Positions 8,625 through 18,270 of a stretch of 48,713 nucleotides of DNA are shown here, one piece after another; within the stretch, counting starts at the first letter, position 1, and each line of letters opens with the position of its first letter. Origin of the DNA: Alphaproteobacteria bacterium (GTDB lineage: Bacteria > Pseudomonadota > Alphaproteobacteria > JAJUGE01); contig JAJUGE010000013.1 of NCBI GenBank assembly GCA_029268305.1, forward strand, positions 1 through 48,713, written 5' to 3'. The notes beneath the pieces are model-generated. The model was not told where the DNA came from. It ran no database searches and saw only the letters and a program-made list of their open reading frames with translations. The position numbers were made by a program, and so were the translations under genes.

Positions 8625-9419
8625 ATGCCGCTGCTCAGTCTCGCTTCCCCCAAGGGCGGCGTTGGCAAGACGATGCTGACCGCCAATCTCGCACACGAGC
8701 TGCAGCGTCTCGGCTGGCAGACCGTTGTTGTCGACTTCGATCTGCAGAATGCGCTTCGCCTTCACTTTGCGATGATGCTCTCGGACGGCCGCGGCTTCGC
8801 CATACCGGAGTCGCTGGAGGCGCCCTGGGAGGAACTGGTCTTCGAAACGCCCTCCGGCGTTCTTCTCCTGCCGTTCGGAACCGTCGCGGTAGAGCATGCC
8901 AGGATCGTTCGGCAGCGGCTCCGCCATGAGCGCGACTGGTTGCGCCTCAAGCTGGAACCGTTCCTGCGCGAGCCAGAGGTGATTGTCCTGATCGACCTCC
9001 CGCCAGGGCATTCCGTCTTCCTCGAGGCGGTTTCCGAGCTCGCCGATCTCAATCTCGCAGTGCTTCTTCCGGATGCCACTTCGATCGCGTTGCTTCCCCG
9101 CATCGAGTGCGGAGAGTTTTTCGCGGCTCGGGACGGCGCGCCGACGCGAGGGACGGTGCGATACGTGGTCAATCAGCTCGATCTGCGCCGCAGGCTCAAC
9201 CGCGACGTGCTGACCGTGCTTCGAACCAAGTTGGCCGACCGCCTGCTCGGGGTGATCTACAGAGACGAGTATCTCAGCGAGGCGGTGGCCTCGCAGCGTC
9301 TGGTGGCGGACTTCGCTCCGGAGAGCAAGGCGTCTTATGACATCGCGGCACTGGCCGCGAGCGTGGACGAGATGCTCATGAACGACCGACAGGCACTCGC
9401 GAGGGTCGCCGTAGCATGA
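8625..9419 (+). CDS. bcsQ: Cellulose biosynthesis ATPase BcsQ
   Basis: MinD/ParA-type P-loop ATPase, 264 residues, of the BcsQ/YhjQ family, which helps place the cellulose synthase complex at the cell pole in enterobacteria. The deviant Walker A is SPKGGVGKT at residues 8-16, followed by the switch region VVVDFDLQN with its Asp, and LIDLPPGHS as Walker B. The ATG at 8625 lies one base after the stop of the upstream gene; longer in-frame starts run inside that gene and are rejected. The 3' end overlaps the bcsAB start in an ATGA junction, so the two are translationally coupled. Confidence 0.92.
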   Translation: MPLLSLASPKGGVGKTMLTANLAHELQRLGWQTVVVDFDLQNALRLHFAMMLSDGRGFAIPESLEAPWEELVFETPSGVLLLPFGTVAVEHARIVRQRLRHERDWLRLKLEPFLREPEVIVLIDLPPGHSVFLEAVSELADLNLAVLLPDATSIALLPRIECGEFFAARDGAPTRGTVRYVVNQLDLRRRLNRDVLTVLRTKLADRLLGVIYRDEYLSEAVASQRLVADFAPESKASYDIAALAASVDEMLMNDRQALARVAVA

Positions 9420-12400
9420 TGGAGCGCTTCCGCAACGCCGCCGATCGCAACGGCGAACGTCCGCTTTGGCTGACGATAGCGATCGTGATCGGTCTTCTGC
9501 CGCTCCTGGTCGTGGTCTTCGCGGATCTCGATCTGGAGTCGCAGGGCTGGTTCGCGATCGGCACATTGACGCTTCTGTTCGTCCTGAACTTCTTTCCGGG
9601 GCGGGTGGTCACGCTCGTACTCGTGACGTTGTCGATCGTGGTCTCGTCGCGGTACATCTGGTGGCGTCTCACGAACACCCTCGAGTTCGAAAGCCTGTCG
9701 GAAGCGTTCCTCGGCACGGGACTGCTGCTTGCCGAGTTCTACGCCTATACGGTCCTGTTCATCGGATTCCTTCAGACGGTCTGGCCGCTCGACCGCCGGC
9801 CGGAGCCGCTTCCGGACGATCCGTCACTATGGCCGACCGTTGACGTATTCATCCCCACCTATAACGAGCCGCTTTCGGTCGTCCAGATCACCGTCCTCGG
9901 GGCCCTGAGCCTCGACTATCCGCCCGATCGGTTTCGCGTCTACATCCTCGACGACGGCAACCGCGAAGAGTTTCGCCAGTTCGCTGAGGAAGTCGGGGCG
10001 GGATACATAACGCGCGAAGACAATGCCCACGCCAAGGCGGGCAATCTGAACAACGCGTTGCGGCACACCGATGGCGAACTGATCGCCATATTCGACGCCG
10101 ACCATGTGCCGACCCGGCCGTTCCTGCAGCTGACGGTAGGCTGGTTCCTGCGTGATCCGAAAATGTCGGTCGTGCAGACGCCGCACCATTTCTATTCGCC
10201 GGACCCGTTCGAGCGGAATCTCGCCACGGGCTACTCGATCCCCAATGAAGGCCAGCTGTTCTACGGCCTAGTTCAGCAGGGGAACGACACCTGGAACGCG
10301 GCATTCTTCTGCGGATCGTCCGCGGTGATCCGACGATCCGCTCTCGAAGACATCGGTGGCTTCGCGGTGGATACGGTGACAGAGGACGCGCACACGGCTC
10401 TCGTGTTGCACCGGGCCGGCTATACCTCGGCATACATTCGGGTCCCGATGGTGGCCGGTTTGTCCACGGAGCGTCTCGCCCTGCACATGGGCCAGCGGAT
10501 GCGCTGGGCGCGCGGAATGGTCCAGATCTTCCGTGTGGACAACCCGCTTCTCGGGCGCGGACTGACGCTGGCACAGCGGCTCTGCTACCTGAACGCGATG
10601 ATGCACTTCTTCTTCGCGCTGCCGCGTTTCGTGTTCCTGACGGCGCCGCTCGCCTATCTGCTGTTCCAGCAGAACATCATCACGACATCCGCACTGGCGA
10701 TCCTCGCCTATGCGGGGCCGCACCTCGTGCATGCCGTCGTCACGAATTCCCGGATCCAATCGCGCTATCGCCACTCGTTCTGGGGCGAAGTCTACGAGAG
10801 CGTGCTCACCTTCTATCTCCTCAAGCCGAGTCTGGTGACGCTGATCAATCCCCGACGGGGCTCGTTCAACGTCACGGAGAAGGGCGGTCTGCTGCCGGAC
10901 AGCTATTTCGATCACCGCATCATGCGACCGCAGCTGATCCTGATCGCGGTGCTGCTCTTCGCCGTCGGCATCGGCATCCTCCGACTGGTGTTCGAGAACT
11001 TGAGCGAGACCGACACCCAGGTGCTCGCGCTCAACATGGCCTGGGCCATCTTTAATCTCCTCCTCCTCGGTGCCGCCGTCGCGGCCGCTCGCGAGGCGCG
11101 CCAGGTGCGGAGCAACGTCCGCATTCGTCTGAAGCTGCCGGCGGTACTCTACCTACCGGATGGTCGCACCGTGCTGACCGAGACTCAGGATATCTCGATG
11201 GGCGGGGCCTATTTCCGCGTCGATCGGGCCGAGGACGTCGGCACGGACGACGAGATAGACATCGAACTTCCGGTGGGCAGCGGCTCGGTGATCATTCCCG
11301 CTCGGGTCGTGACATGGGAAGGGGAGGATCTGCGGGTGATGTTCGAACTCGCGACCCTCGAGGACCAGCGAAACCTGGTGCGCGTCGTCTTCGGCCGCGC
11401 GGATGCCTGGCTCGATTGGGATCAGCATGCCCAGGATCGGCCGTTGCGCGCCGCCGGCTCGATCTTGCGGAACATTTTCGGTCTGTTTACGAGAAGAAGG
11501 GTTCGGTCGGTGCAGAGAAGCAGACGGCAGGGGGTTGCGTCGGACGGTACGAACCCACCGAATTCATCGGGACCATCCTTCATGAGGCGTCGCCGACGGG
11601 GCGCTGCAACCGCGACACTGTTGATCGGTCTGGCTGGCTGGTGGGCAGGCGGAGATACCGCACTGGCGCAGCAGCGGTCTGACACGCAGCCGCCGCCCGC
11701 GCTTGGCGGACCACTGCCGCCTTCGGCCCGGCCGACGGGACAGGGTGCACTGCAGGATCGTCCGATGACGCCGACGACGACTGCCCCGCGCCCCGTGCCG
11801 CGGCCCGCCTTCGATGACGGAAAGACGCCGGAACAGCGTGCCCGGGAGCAGGCCCAGTCTCCTGTGGCGCTCGACGGTTCGGAGGGCGTGCCCGGTCAGA
11901 ACGGGGTTCCCGGGCAACCCGCGCCGGTTCCGCCCACGGATCGGCTGACCCCACGCGGATTTGCACTGCCGCCGGAAGAGCGACCGGGAATGCTGCGGCC
12001 GGGAGAAGCGGCGACGACAGCGACCGCCGCTCGGGAGGAACTCGTCGGCGAAGGCATGCCCGAAATCCCGGGTACACGTGTCGACGTGATCACGCTCAAG
12101 GACCTCGGTGTCCAATCGCCGATGCGCCTGGAATCGGTCTTCGACGAGGAGAGCCGACCGTTCTCGGTGCGCCGGGACGAGGTCGTGACCGAGGCTCGGG
12201 TGAACGTCAATTACGCCTATTCACCGGCGCTGATTCCAGAGCTCAGCCACCTGCACGTGTTCATCAACGAAGAGTTGATCGGCTCGATGCAGCTGACGAA
12301 GGAGGAGTCGGAAAGCTCGACCATCACGCTGGCGGCCAATCCGGTTCTCTTCAAGGAAGACAACACGATCCTCTTCCGCTTCGTCGGCCACTATACGCTC

Positions 12401-14206
12401 GGCTGCGAAGATCCGATGCACTCCACACTCTGGGCGACTGTCAGTCCCACGTCGTCGCTCGTGATGCGCAAGGAGCGCCTGCCGCTGCGCAACGATCTCT
12501 CGCTGCTGCCGCTGCCGTTCTTCGACCGCAAGGACGCCAACCCGCTGACTTTGCCGTTCGTCCTGCCGAACTCGCCGGACACCAGCATTCTGCAGGCGGC
12601 CGGCACTGTGGCGGGCTGGTTCGGAAGCCTCGCTTCCTATCGTGGCGCGAGCTTCCCGGTGTCTTTCGGCGAAGTGCCGACGGGGAATGCGGTCGTGCTC
12701 GCGACCTCCGGCATGCGGCCTTCCGGGCTCTCCCTGCCGCAGATCGAGGGGCCGACCCTCGCGGTCGTGCCGAACCCCTACAATACCGACGCCCGGCTCT
12801 TGCTCGTGCTCGGCCGTGACGAAGAAGAGCTTCGTCACGCGGCGCAGACGGTCGCTCTGGGATCGTCGACGCTTTCCGGGCCGACCGCACTTGTAGGGCC
12901 GCCCCAGCTGCCGGAGCGGGTCCCGTATGACGCGCCCAATTGGGTGCCGACCGACCGGGCTATTCGGCTCGGCGAGCTGGTGTCGCCCGCCGACCTTCAG
13001 GGCAGCGGTCTCAACCCCGGCATTCTCGACGTGAACTTCCAGGCACCGCCGGGAATCTTCGCTTGGCGGGACGCTGGCATCCCGTTGACGGTGCGGTATC
13101 GGTATCCGTCCGCGCAATGGGTCGACTGGCGCAACTCGCGTCTAGATGTCCTCATCAACGACATCTATCTGAAGAGCCTGCCGCTCGAGCAGGACACCGC
13201 GCTCACCCGCATGCGCGAAGCGATGTCACGCGAGTTCGTCGAGAACGAAGGCGTGGTGAGCATTCCGCCGTATCTGGTGTTCGGCCGAAACCAGCTGCAG
13301 TTCTACTACAATCTCAAGCCCTACATCCCGGGCTACTGCGAGGGGCAGCTTCCGACCGACATCAGGACCGGCATCGATGTCGACAGCACATTGGATTTCT
13401 CGAACACGTTCCGGTACGCGCCCTTGCCCAACCTGGCGTTCTTCGTCAACTCGGGATATCCGTTCACGCGCATGGCGGATCTGAGCGAGACCGCCGTGGT
13501 TCTGCCGAACCGGATGAGCGAGCCGGTGGCGTCCGCCTATCTCGGCGTGATGGGGATGATCGGCGATGCGACCGGCTATCCTCCCGTGCGAGCGACGGTC
13601 GTAACGGCCGATCAGGTTGATTCGGTAGCCGACAAGGATCTGCTGGTCCTCGGTCCCTTCTCGGACCAGCCGCTGGTCGGCGACTGGGCGCCGAACAGCC
13701 CCTTCCGAGTGGAAGGCGGCCAGCTACGCGTCCGCCAGGCGAGCGGAATCGACCGGCTCTACACCCTGTTCGACAGCGAAGGCGCGGAAGACGAGAGGAA
13801 CAAGGCGGACCAGCTGCTGATGACGACGGGAGACGACCTCACGGGGCTCGTCAGCTTCGAGTCGCCGCTCGCCGCCGACCGAACCGTCGTCATGCTGCTC
13901 GCCTCCGAGCCCCGTGGTGTGCTGAGGCTCTCGAATGCGATCCGCTCACGCGATCTGCAGCCGCGGGTGCAGGGCGACCTGGTCGTGCTCAAGGGCAACC
14001 AGCTTTCGAGCTTCCGCGTCGGCGCGGAGTATGCTCGGGAGGATCTGCCCTTCTGGACCCGCGTCCGCTGGTTCTTCGCCGACAAGCCGCTGCTGCTCCT
14101 GGTGCTGCTCGGTATCGGTGTCCTTGCGATCGCTCTCGCTCTCTTCTTCCTGCTGAGGAAGCTGGCGTCGCTGAGGATCGGGAGCCGCCGCGAGCGGACC
14201 AGTTGA
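9416..14206 (+). CDS. bcsAB: Fused cellulose synthase BcsA-BcsB
   Basis: Single 1,596-residue polypeptide joining catalytic BcsA (about 1-720) to periplasmic BcsB (about 723-1596). BcsA polymerises UDP-glucose and threads the glucan across the inner membrane. It shows membrane helices from residue 18, DDG at 179-181, DAD at 227-229, TED at 322-324, QRMRW at 360-364, FNVTEK at 484-489, and a PilZ domain with RSNVR (565-569) and DISMGG (592-597), the c-di-GMP site. At residue 723 a signal-peptide-like segment begins (MRRRRRGAATATLLIGLAG), then a Pro-rich linker, two carbohydrate-binding repeats of BcsB and a C-terminal membrane anchor near 1565-1590. The fusion is uninterrupted, as known for Komagataeibacter AcsAB. 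The internal ATG at 11582 could in principle start a separate BcsB, but no clear ribosome site precedes it. Confidence 0.95.
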   Translation: MMERFRNAADRNGERPLWLTIAIVIGLLPLLVVVFADLDLESQGWFAIGTLTLLFVLNFFPGRVVTLVLVTLSIVVSSRYIWWRLTNTLEFESLSEAFLGTGLLLAEFYAYTVLFIGFLQTVWPLDRRPEPLPDDPSLWPTVDVFIPTYNEPLSVVQITVLGALSLDYPPDRFRVYILDDGNREEFRQFAEEVGAGYITREDNAHAKAGNLNNALRHTDGELIAIFDADHVPTRPFLQLTVGWFLRDPKMSVVQTPHHFYSPDPFERNLATGYSIPNEGQLFYGLVQQGNDTWNAAFFCGSSAVIRRSALEDIGGFAVDTVTEDAHTALVLHRAGYTSAYIRVPMVAGLSTERLALHMGQRMRWARGMVQIFRVDNPLLGRGLTLAQRLCYLNAMMHFFFALPRFVFLTAPLAYLLFQQNIITTSALAILAYAGPHLVHAVVTNSRIQSRYRHSFWGEVYESVLTFYLLKPSLVTLINPRRGSFNVTEKGGLLPDSYFDHRIMRPQLILIAVLLFAVGIGILRLVFENLSETDTQVLALNMAWAIFNLLLLGAAVAAAREARQVRSNVRIRLKLPAVLYLPDGRTVLTETQDISMGGAYFRVDRAEDVGTDDEIDIELPVGSGSVIIPARVVTWEGEDLRVMFELATLEDQRNLVRVVFGRADAWLDWDQHAQDRPLRAAGSILRNIFGLFTRRRVRSVQRSRRQGVASDGTNPPNSSGPSFMRRRRRGAATATLLIGLAGWWAGGDTALAQQRSDTQPPPALGGPLPPSARPTGQGALQDRPMTPTTTAPRPVPRPAFDDGKTPEQRAREQAQSPVALDGSEGVPGQNGVPGQPAPVPPTDRLTPRGFALPPEERPGMLRPGEAATTATAAREELVGEGMPEIPGTRVDVITLKDLGVQSPMRLESVFDEESRPFSVRRDEVVTEARVNVNYAYSPALIPELSHLHVFINEELIGSMQLTKEESESSTITLAANPVLFKEDNTILFRFVGHYTLGCEDPMHSTLWATVSPTSSLVMRKERLPLRNDLSLLPLPFFDRKDANPLTLPFVLPNSPDTSILQAAGTVAGWFGSLASYRGASFPVSFGEVPTGNAVVLATSGMRPSGLSLPQIEGPTLAVVPNPYNTDARLLLVLGRDEEELRHAAQTVALGSSTLSGPTALVGPPQLPERVPYDAPNWVPTDRAIRLGELVSPADLQGSGLNPGILDVNFQAPPGIFAWRDAGIPLTVRYRYPSAQWVDWRNSRLDVLINDIYLKSLPLEQDTALTRMREAMSREFVENEGVVSIPPYLVFGRNQLQFYYNLKPYIPGYCEGQLPTDIRTGIDVDSTLDFSNTFRYAPLPNLAFFVNSGYPFTRMADLSETAVVLPNRMSEPVASAYLGVMGMIGDATGYPPVRATVVTADQVDSVADKDLLVLGPFSDQPLVGDWAPNSPFRVEGGQLRVRQASGIDRLYTLFDSEGAEDERNKADQLLMTTGDDLTGLVSFESPLAADRTVVMLLASEPRGVLRLSNAIRSRDLQPRVQGDLVVLKGNQLSSFRVGAEYAREDLPFWTRVRWFFADKPLLLLVLLGIGVLAIALALFFLLRKLASLRIGSRRERTS

Positions 14207-14237
14207 GCTCCTTGCTCTGGAATAAGGGGAACATGCC

Positions 14238-17200
14238 GTGAGATCGATCGGTATCCGCGTCGGAACGGGTCTACTGATGGCGGCGGCTGTAGGGGGGAGT
14301 GCGTCGGGCCAGGGTGCACCGTCGCCTTCCGTCGCCGCGCCACCGCCGAGCGCCACCTCCAGCGCCGAGCAGACCTTGCTCGAGCGGGCCGAGTACTGGC
14401 GCGCGCGCGGTCGCGGCGACCTCGCGGGGGAGGCGCTGCAACAATTGCTGCAGAGCCGACCCGACCATCCGCAGGCGCTCTATCTTCTCGGTCTGACGCG
14501 CGCCGGGGAAGGCGACACCGCGGGAGCCCGGCAGTATCTTTCACGTCTTCGAGCCGCGCACCCGGGCCAGACCGCGCGGATAGCCGAGCTTGAGGCGGCA
14601 CTCCAGACCGGCGCATCCGAACCGGCCGAGATCGTCCAGGCGCGACGACTCGCGAGTGCCGGCAGGTTCGATGAGGCGGCACGCTCCTATCGGGAAGCGT
14701 TCCGAGGTGCGGAGCCGCCGGATCGCTATGCCCTCGAATATTATCAGACGCTCGCCGGCACCCGGCAGGGTGCGGCCGAAGCGCGCCGCGGCCTTGAAGA
14801 GCGTGTGCGCACCAGCGGCGGTTCGCCTCAGACGAGGCTTGCGCTTGCCAGGGTGCTGACGTACCGGGAAGACACCCGCCAGGAAGGTATCCGGCAACTG
14901 GCCGAGCTTTCGGCGAACCCCGCGGTCGCCTCCGATGCCCGGGCGGCCTGGCGGCAGGCGCTGATCTGGCTGGGCGGGGGACGGAGCAGTCGCCCGCTCT
15001 ACGACGCCTACCTGGCAAAGTTTCCGAACGATACGGAGATCCGTAACCAGCGGGAGCGGCAGACCGCCACGGCGCCCGCCAGCCGACAGCCCGCCCCGGA
15101 TCGTTACGCGCAGGTGCGCGCACGTGGGTTCAACGAGCTGAACTCGAACAATCTGGCGGCGGCGGAGGAATCCTTCCGCAGCGTCCTGCGTGGCCGATCG
15201 AATGATCGGGATGCGCTCGCCGGCCTCGGCATCGTCAGGCTGCGCCAGAAGGAGTTCAGGGAAGCGCGCGACCTGTTGCAGCGGGCGACGTCCGGCTCGG
15301 CGGCGATGCGGCGCAAATACGGCGATGCTCTTCAGAGCGCCAGCTTCTGGGCCGGCATGAACGAAGCCGATGCCGCGGTCGATGCGGGCCGCCTCGACGA
15401 GGCTCAGTCGATCCTGGAAGGACTGGTTCGCGGGGGAGGGAGCGAGGTAGCCGCCGCTCACCAGCTTCTCGGGGACGTGCTCTTCCGCCGGGGCCAGATT
15501 GCCGCAGCCGAGCGCCAGTATCGGCTCGCGTTGCAGCGCCGGCCCAACGATGTGCCTGCCACTCTCGGTCTCTTCAACGTCTACACGGCGCAGGGACGGG
15601 AGGGCGAGGCGCTGCGCCTGGCCGAAGACTTGGAGGCGCGGTCCTCTCAGATCCCGAACTACTCGGAGGTGCGCTCGGAGGTGTTGCGACTGAAGGCGCG
15701 ACAGCTCGAAGTGATCGGGGACGGGGACGGCGCCTTCGAATCTTTCCAGCAGGCGATCGTCGCCGACCCATCCAACCCCTGGCTGCGGCTCGACTTCGCT
15801 CGATTCCTCGACAAGCATGGAGAGCGCGACCAGGCGGTGGCGATGATCGACTCCATGGTCGAGACGACGGACGCGCCGCCGGCGGCACTGCACGCAGCCG
15901 CTATCTTCTACAACGAGCGCCGCATGTATGCGGAGGCGACTTCCGCCCTGGATCGGGTCGCCACTTCGCGTCAGACGCAGGAGATGCGTCAGCTTCGCCA
16001 GCAGATCTACGTCGACGCCGAGATCAACCGTGCGAAGGCGATCGCCGAGGCCGGGTCGCCGGACGAGGCCACTCGCATTCTGGAGCGGCTCAACCGGTCC
16101 GCTCCGGTGACCGAAGAGAAGACTGCCGCGGTTGCCGCGGCCCTGGCCGAGATCGGCAACACGCGTAGAGCGCAGTCGCTCCTTCGCCAGCAGATCGTTC
16201 GCGGCGACAAGGACGCGAAGACGCTGCTCGACTATGCCGGAGTCCTTCTCAGGGCCGGGCAGGATGCGGAAGCGGCAGCCTACATGCAGGACCTCGAAGC
16301 TCGCTCCGATCTGACGCCCGAACAGCGGCGGCAGCTTCGCGAGCTGAACGCAGGGCTGGCCATAGCCCAAGCGGATCGTGCGCGTGAGCGCGAGATGTAT
16401 GCCGATGCCTACGATCTGCTCTATCCGCACCTGGCGGAGTCGCCGGAGGACCCGCCCTTGCTCATGGCGCTGGCGCGGCTTTACACCAGCGCCGGCCGGC
16501 CGGAGGACGCGCTGGGTATCTATGCCGCGATCTTGGAGCGTCACCCTCGCAACCTCGATGCAATTCGCGGGGCCGTCGGAGCGGCAATCGAAGCCAAGAA
16601 CTATAGCTATGCCTCTGCGCTCCTCGATGAGGCAGTCGATTACTACCCGCGCGAGCCCCGCATCTACTACCTGATGGGCGAGGTCGCGCGGGCGAGCGGA
16701 GACAACACGACCGCGAGGCGGGCGTTGGAGACGGCTCTCGAGCTGCGACAGGAGGAGCTGGCCAAGGCCGCGAGCCCGGTCGCAGGAGCCGGAGCTGCCG
16801 CGGTTGGGAACCCCTTCCGCAATATGGGTCAGGGGACGAGCATCGGCGGCTTCGCGCCCGATCGGCCGGCCCGCGGCGCCAATCCGTTTCGTACCGGAGC
16901 CCGGACCGGCTCTTTGCAGAGCGAAGACGCTCTTTCGGTGGCGGATCTCGTCGTTCGGTCGAGCGAGGCGGCCGAGCGACCGGTCCAGATCGCGAGTGCC
17001 GACCCCGACTTCGCCGTCGGCATGTCGGCGCCGGCAGGGGTCCAATTGGCCCAGGCATCGGGGTCCGGCTATTACACCCCCCCGCCTTTCGTCAATCCGG
17101 CGGATCGGCAGACGCGCCAACCCGACAACCTCCTCCGCGACATCGAAGAGAGCCTCATAGAGGTTCGCCGCGAGACCGTCCCGTCGGCCGAGGCGGGGAT

Positions 17201-18263
17201 CGGGCTGCGTTATCGCGACGGCGACAAGGGCCTGGACCGCCTGATCGAGACGAAGGGCACCGTGAAGGGAACCTTCCCGACCGGGGAGCTCGGCCGGTTC
17301 ACGGTCACGGCCACTCCCACGCACATCAGCGCCGGCTCGATCGACTCCGATGCCGCCACGCTGGCGCGGTACGGCACCAATCCTCTGGGAGGAGCCGTCG
17401 ACCCCGGTAGTGCCAGCGACACGGGCGTCGGCCTCGGGCTCGGCTGGGACATGGGGCCGTTCGCTCTCGACATCGGGAGCACGCCGCTCGGATTCCAGGA
17501 GGAATCGGTGGTCGGCGGTATCAGCTTCGCGCCGGCGCTCGACGAGGACTGGAGTCTTCGTCTGGCGGTCGAGCGGCGGGCAGTCACCGATAGCGTGCTC
17601 TCCTACGCCGGGATGAAGGACGATCGGACCGGCCTCGAATGGGGTGGGGTCACCCGCACCGGCGGCAGTGTCGACCTGAGCTACGATGACGGGGCCTTCG
17701 GGGCATATGCCGGTGCAGGCTTCTACGTCCTCGACGGCAACAACGTGAAGGACAACGATCTCTTCCAGATATCGACCGGAGGCTACTACCGCTTCATCAA
17801 CGAAGCGGATCGGGAGTTCCGCGCCGGCGTGAACCTCACATATTTCTCGTACGACGAGAATCTGCGGCGGTTCACGTTCGGACATGGCGGCTATTTCAGC
17901 CCGCAGGACTTCGTGTCGTTCTCGATCCCGGTGGAGTACACCGCCACGAGAGGCAAGGTGACTTACGCCATCGGCGGTGCCGTCGGCATCCAGAGTTGGT
18001 CCGAAGACAGTGCGCCGATTTTCCCGAACAATCCGGAGCTCCAGGCGGCACTGGTCGGGCAGGCGCAGTTCGACCCGTCGATCCGGACTTCGTACGACTC
18101 CGACGACAAGGTGAACGTCGGCTTCAACATTCACGGTCAGGTGGAGTACGAAGTGACCCCGGCGACATCGGTTGGGGCGGCGGCAGCCTTCGACAACGCC
18201 GCCGACTGGTTCGAAGCGACCGGGCGGGTATACATGCGGCACACCTTCGGGGCCGACCAGTGA
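14238..18263 (+). CDS. bcsC: Cellulose export protein BcsC (TPR plus outer-membrane barrel)
   Basis: Periplasmic TPR scaffold and outer-membrane pore through which cellulose leaves the cell. 1,341 residues: an N-terminal signal peptide (about 1-25), a long alpha-helical TPR solenoid to about residue 860 with repeated A-x-x-x-Y and L-x-x-x-x-P spacing, a Gly/Ala-rich linker, and the BcsC_C beta-barrel from about 977 with alternating aromatic strands, ending RVYMRHTFGADQ. The start is the GTG at 14238, 7 nt after AAGGGGA. An ATG five bases upstream opens only a two-codon frame (ATG CCG TGA) overlapping this start. It lies 31 bp after bcsAB. A long open frame on the opposite strand is a GC-driven shadow. 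Confidence 0.94.
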   Translation: MRSIGIRVGTGLLMAAAVGGSASGQGAPSPSVAAPPPSATSSAEQTLLERAEYWRARGRGDLAGEALQQLLQSRPDHPQALYLLGLTRAGEGDTAGARQYLSRLRAAHPGQTARIAELEAALQTGASEPAEIVQARRLASAGRFDEAARSYREAFRGAEPPDRYALEYYQTLAGTRQGAAEARRGLEERVRTSGGSPQTRLALARVLTYREDTRQEGIRQLAELSANPAVASDARAAWRQALIWLGGGRSSRPLYDAYLAKFPNDTEIRNQRERQTATAPASRQPAPDRYAQVRARGFNELNSNNLAAAEESFRSVLRGRSNDRDALAGLGIVRLRQKEFREARDLLQRATSGSAAMRRKYGDALQSASFWAGMNEADAAVDAGRLDEAQSILEGLVRGGGSEVAAAHQLLGDVLFRRGQIAAAERQYRLALQRRPNDVPATLGLFNVYTAQGREGEALRLAEDLEARSSQIPNYSEVRSEVLRLKARQLEVIGDGDGAFESFQQAIVADPSNPWLRLDFARFLDKHGERDQAVAMIDSMVETTDAPPAALHAAAIFYNERRMYAEATSALDRVATSRQTQEMRQLRQQIYVDAEINRAKAIAEAGSPDEATRILERLNRSAPVTEEKTAAVAAALAEIGNTRRAQSLLRQQIVRGDKDAKTLLDYAGVLLRAGQDAEAAAYMQDLEARSDLTPEQRRQLRELNAGLAIAQADRAREREMYADAYDLLYPHLAESPEDPPLLMALARLYTSAGRPEDALGIYAAILERHPRNLDAIRGAVGAAIEAKNYSYASALLDEAVDYYPREPRIYYLMGEVARASGDNTTARRALETALELRQEELAKAASPVAGAGAAAVGNPFRNMGQGTSIGGFAPDRPARGANPFRTGARTGSLQSEDALSVADLVVRSSEAAERPVQIASADPDFAVGMSAPAGVQLAQASGSGYYTPPPFVNPADRQTRQPDNLLRDIEESLIEVRRETVPSAEAGIGLRYRDGDKGLDRLIETKGTVKGTFPTGELGRFTVTATPTHISAGSIDSDAATLARYGTNPLGGAVDPGSASDTGVGLGLGWDMGPFALDIGSTPLGFQEESVVGGISFAPALDEDWSLRLAVERRAVTDSVLSYAGMKDDRTGLEWGGVTRTGGSVDLSYDDGAFGAYAGAGFYVLDGNNVKDNDLFQISTGGYYRFINEADREFRAGVNLTYFSYDENLRRFTFGHGGYFSPQDFVSFSIPVEYTATRGKVTYAIGGAVGIQSWSEDSAPIFPNNPELQAALVGQAQFDPSIRTSYDSDDKVNVGFNIHGQVEYEVTPATSVGAAAAFDNAADWFEATGRVYMRHTFGADQ

Positions 18264-18270
18264 GGGGGCG

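Noticed and set aside
14541..18242. Very long open frame antisense to bcsC (over 1,200 codons)
   Set aside because: Its composition is Arg/Gly/Ala-rich shadow coding forced by third-position GC on the other strand; bcsC has clear TPR and barrel features in the sense frame.
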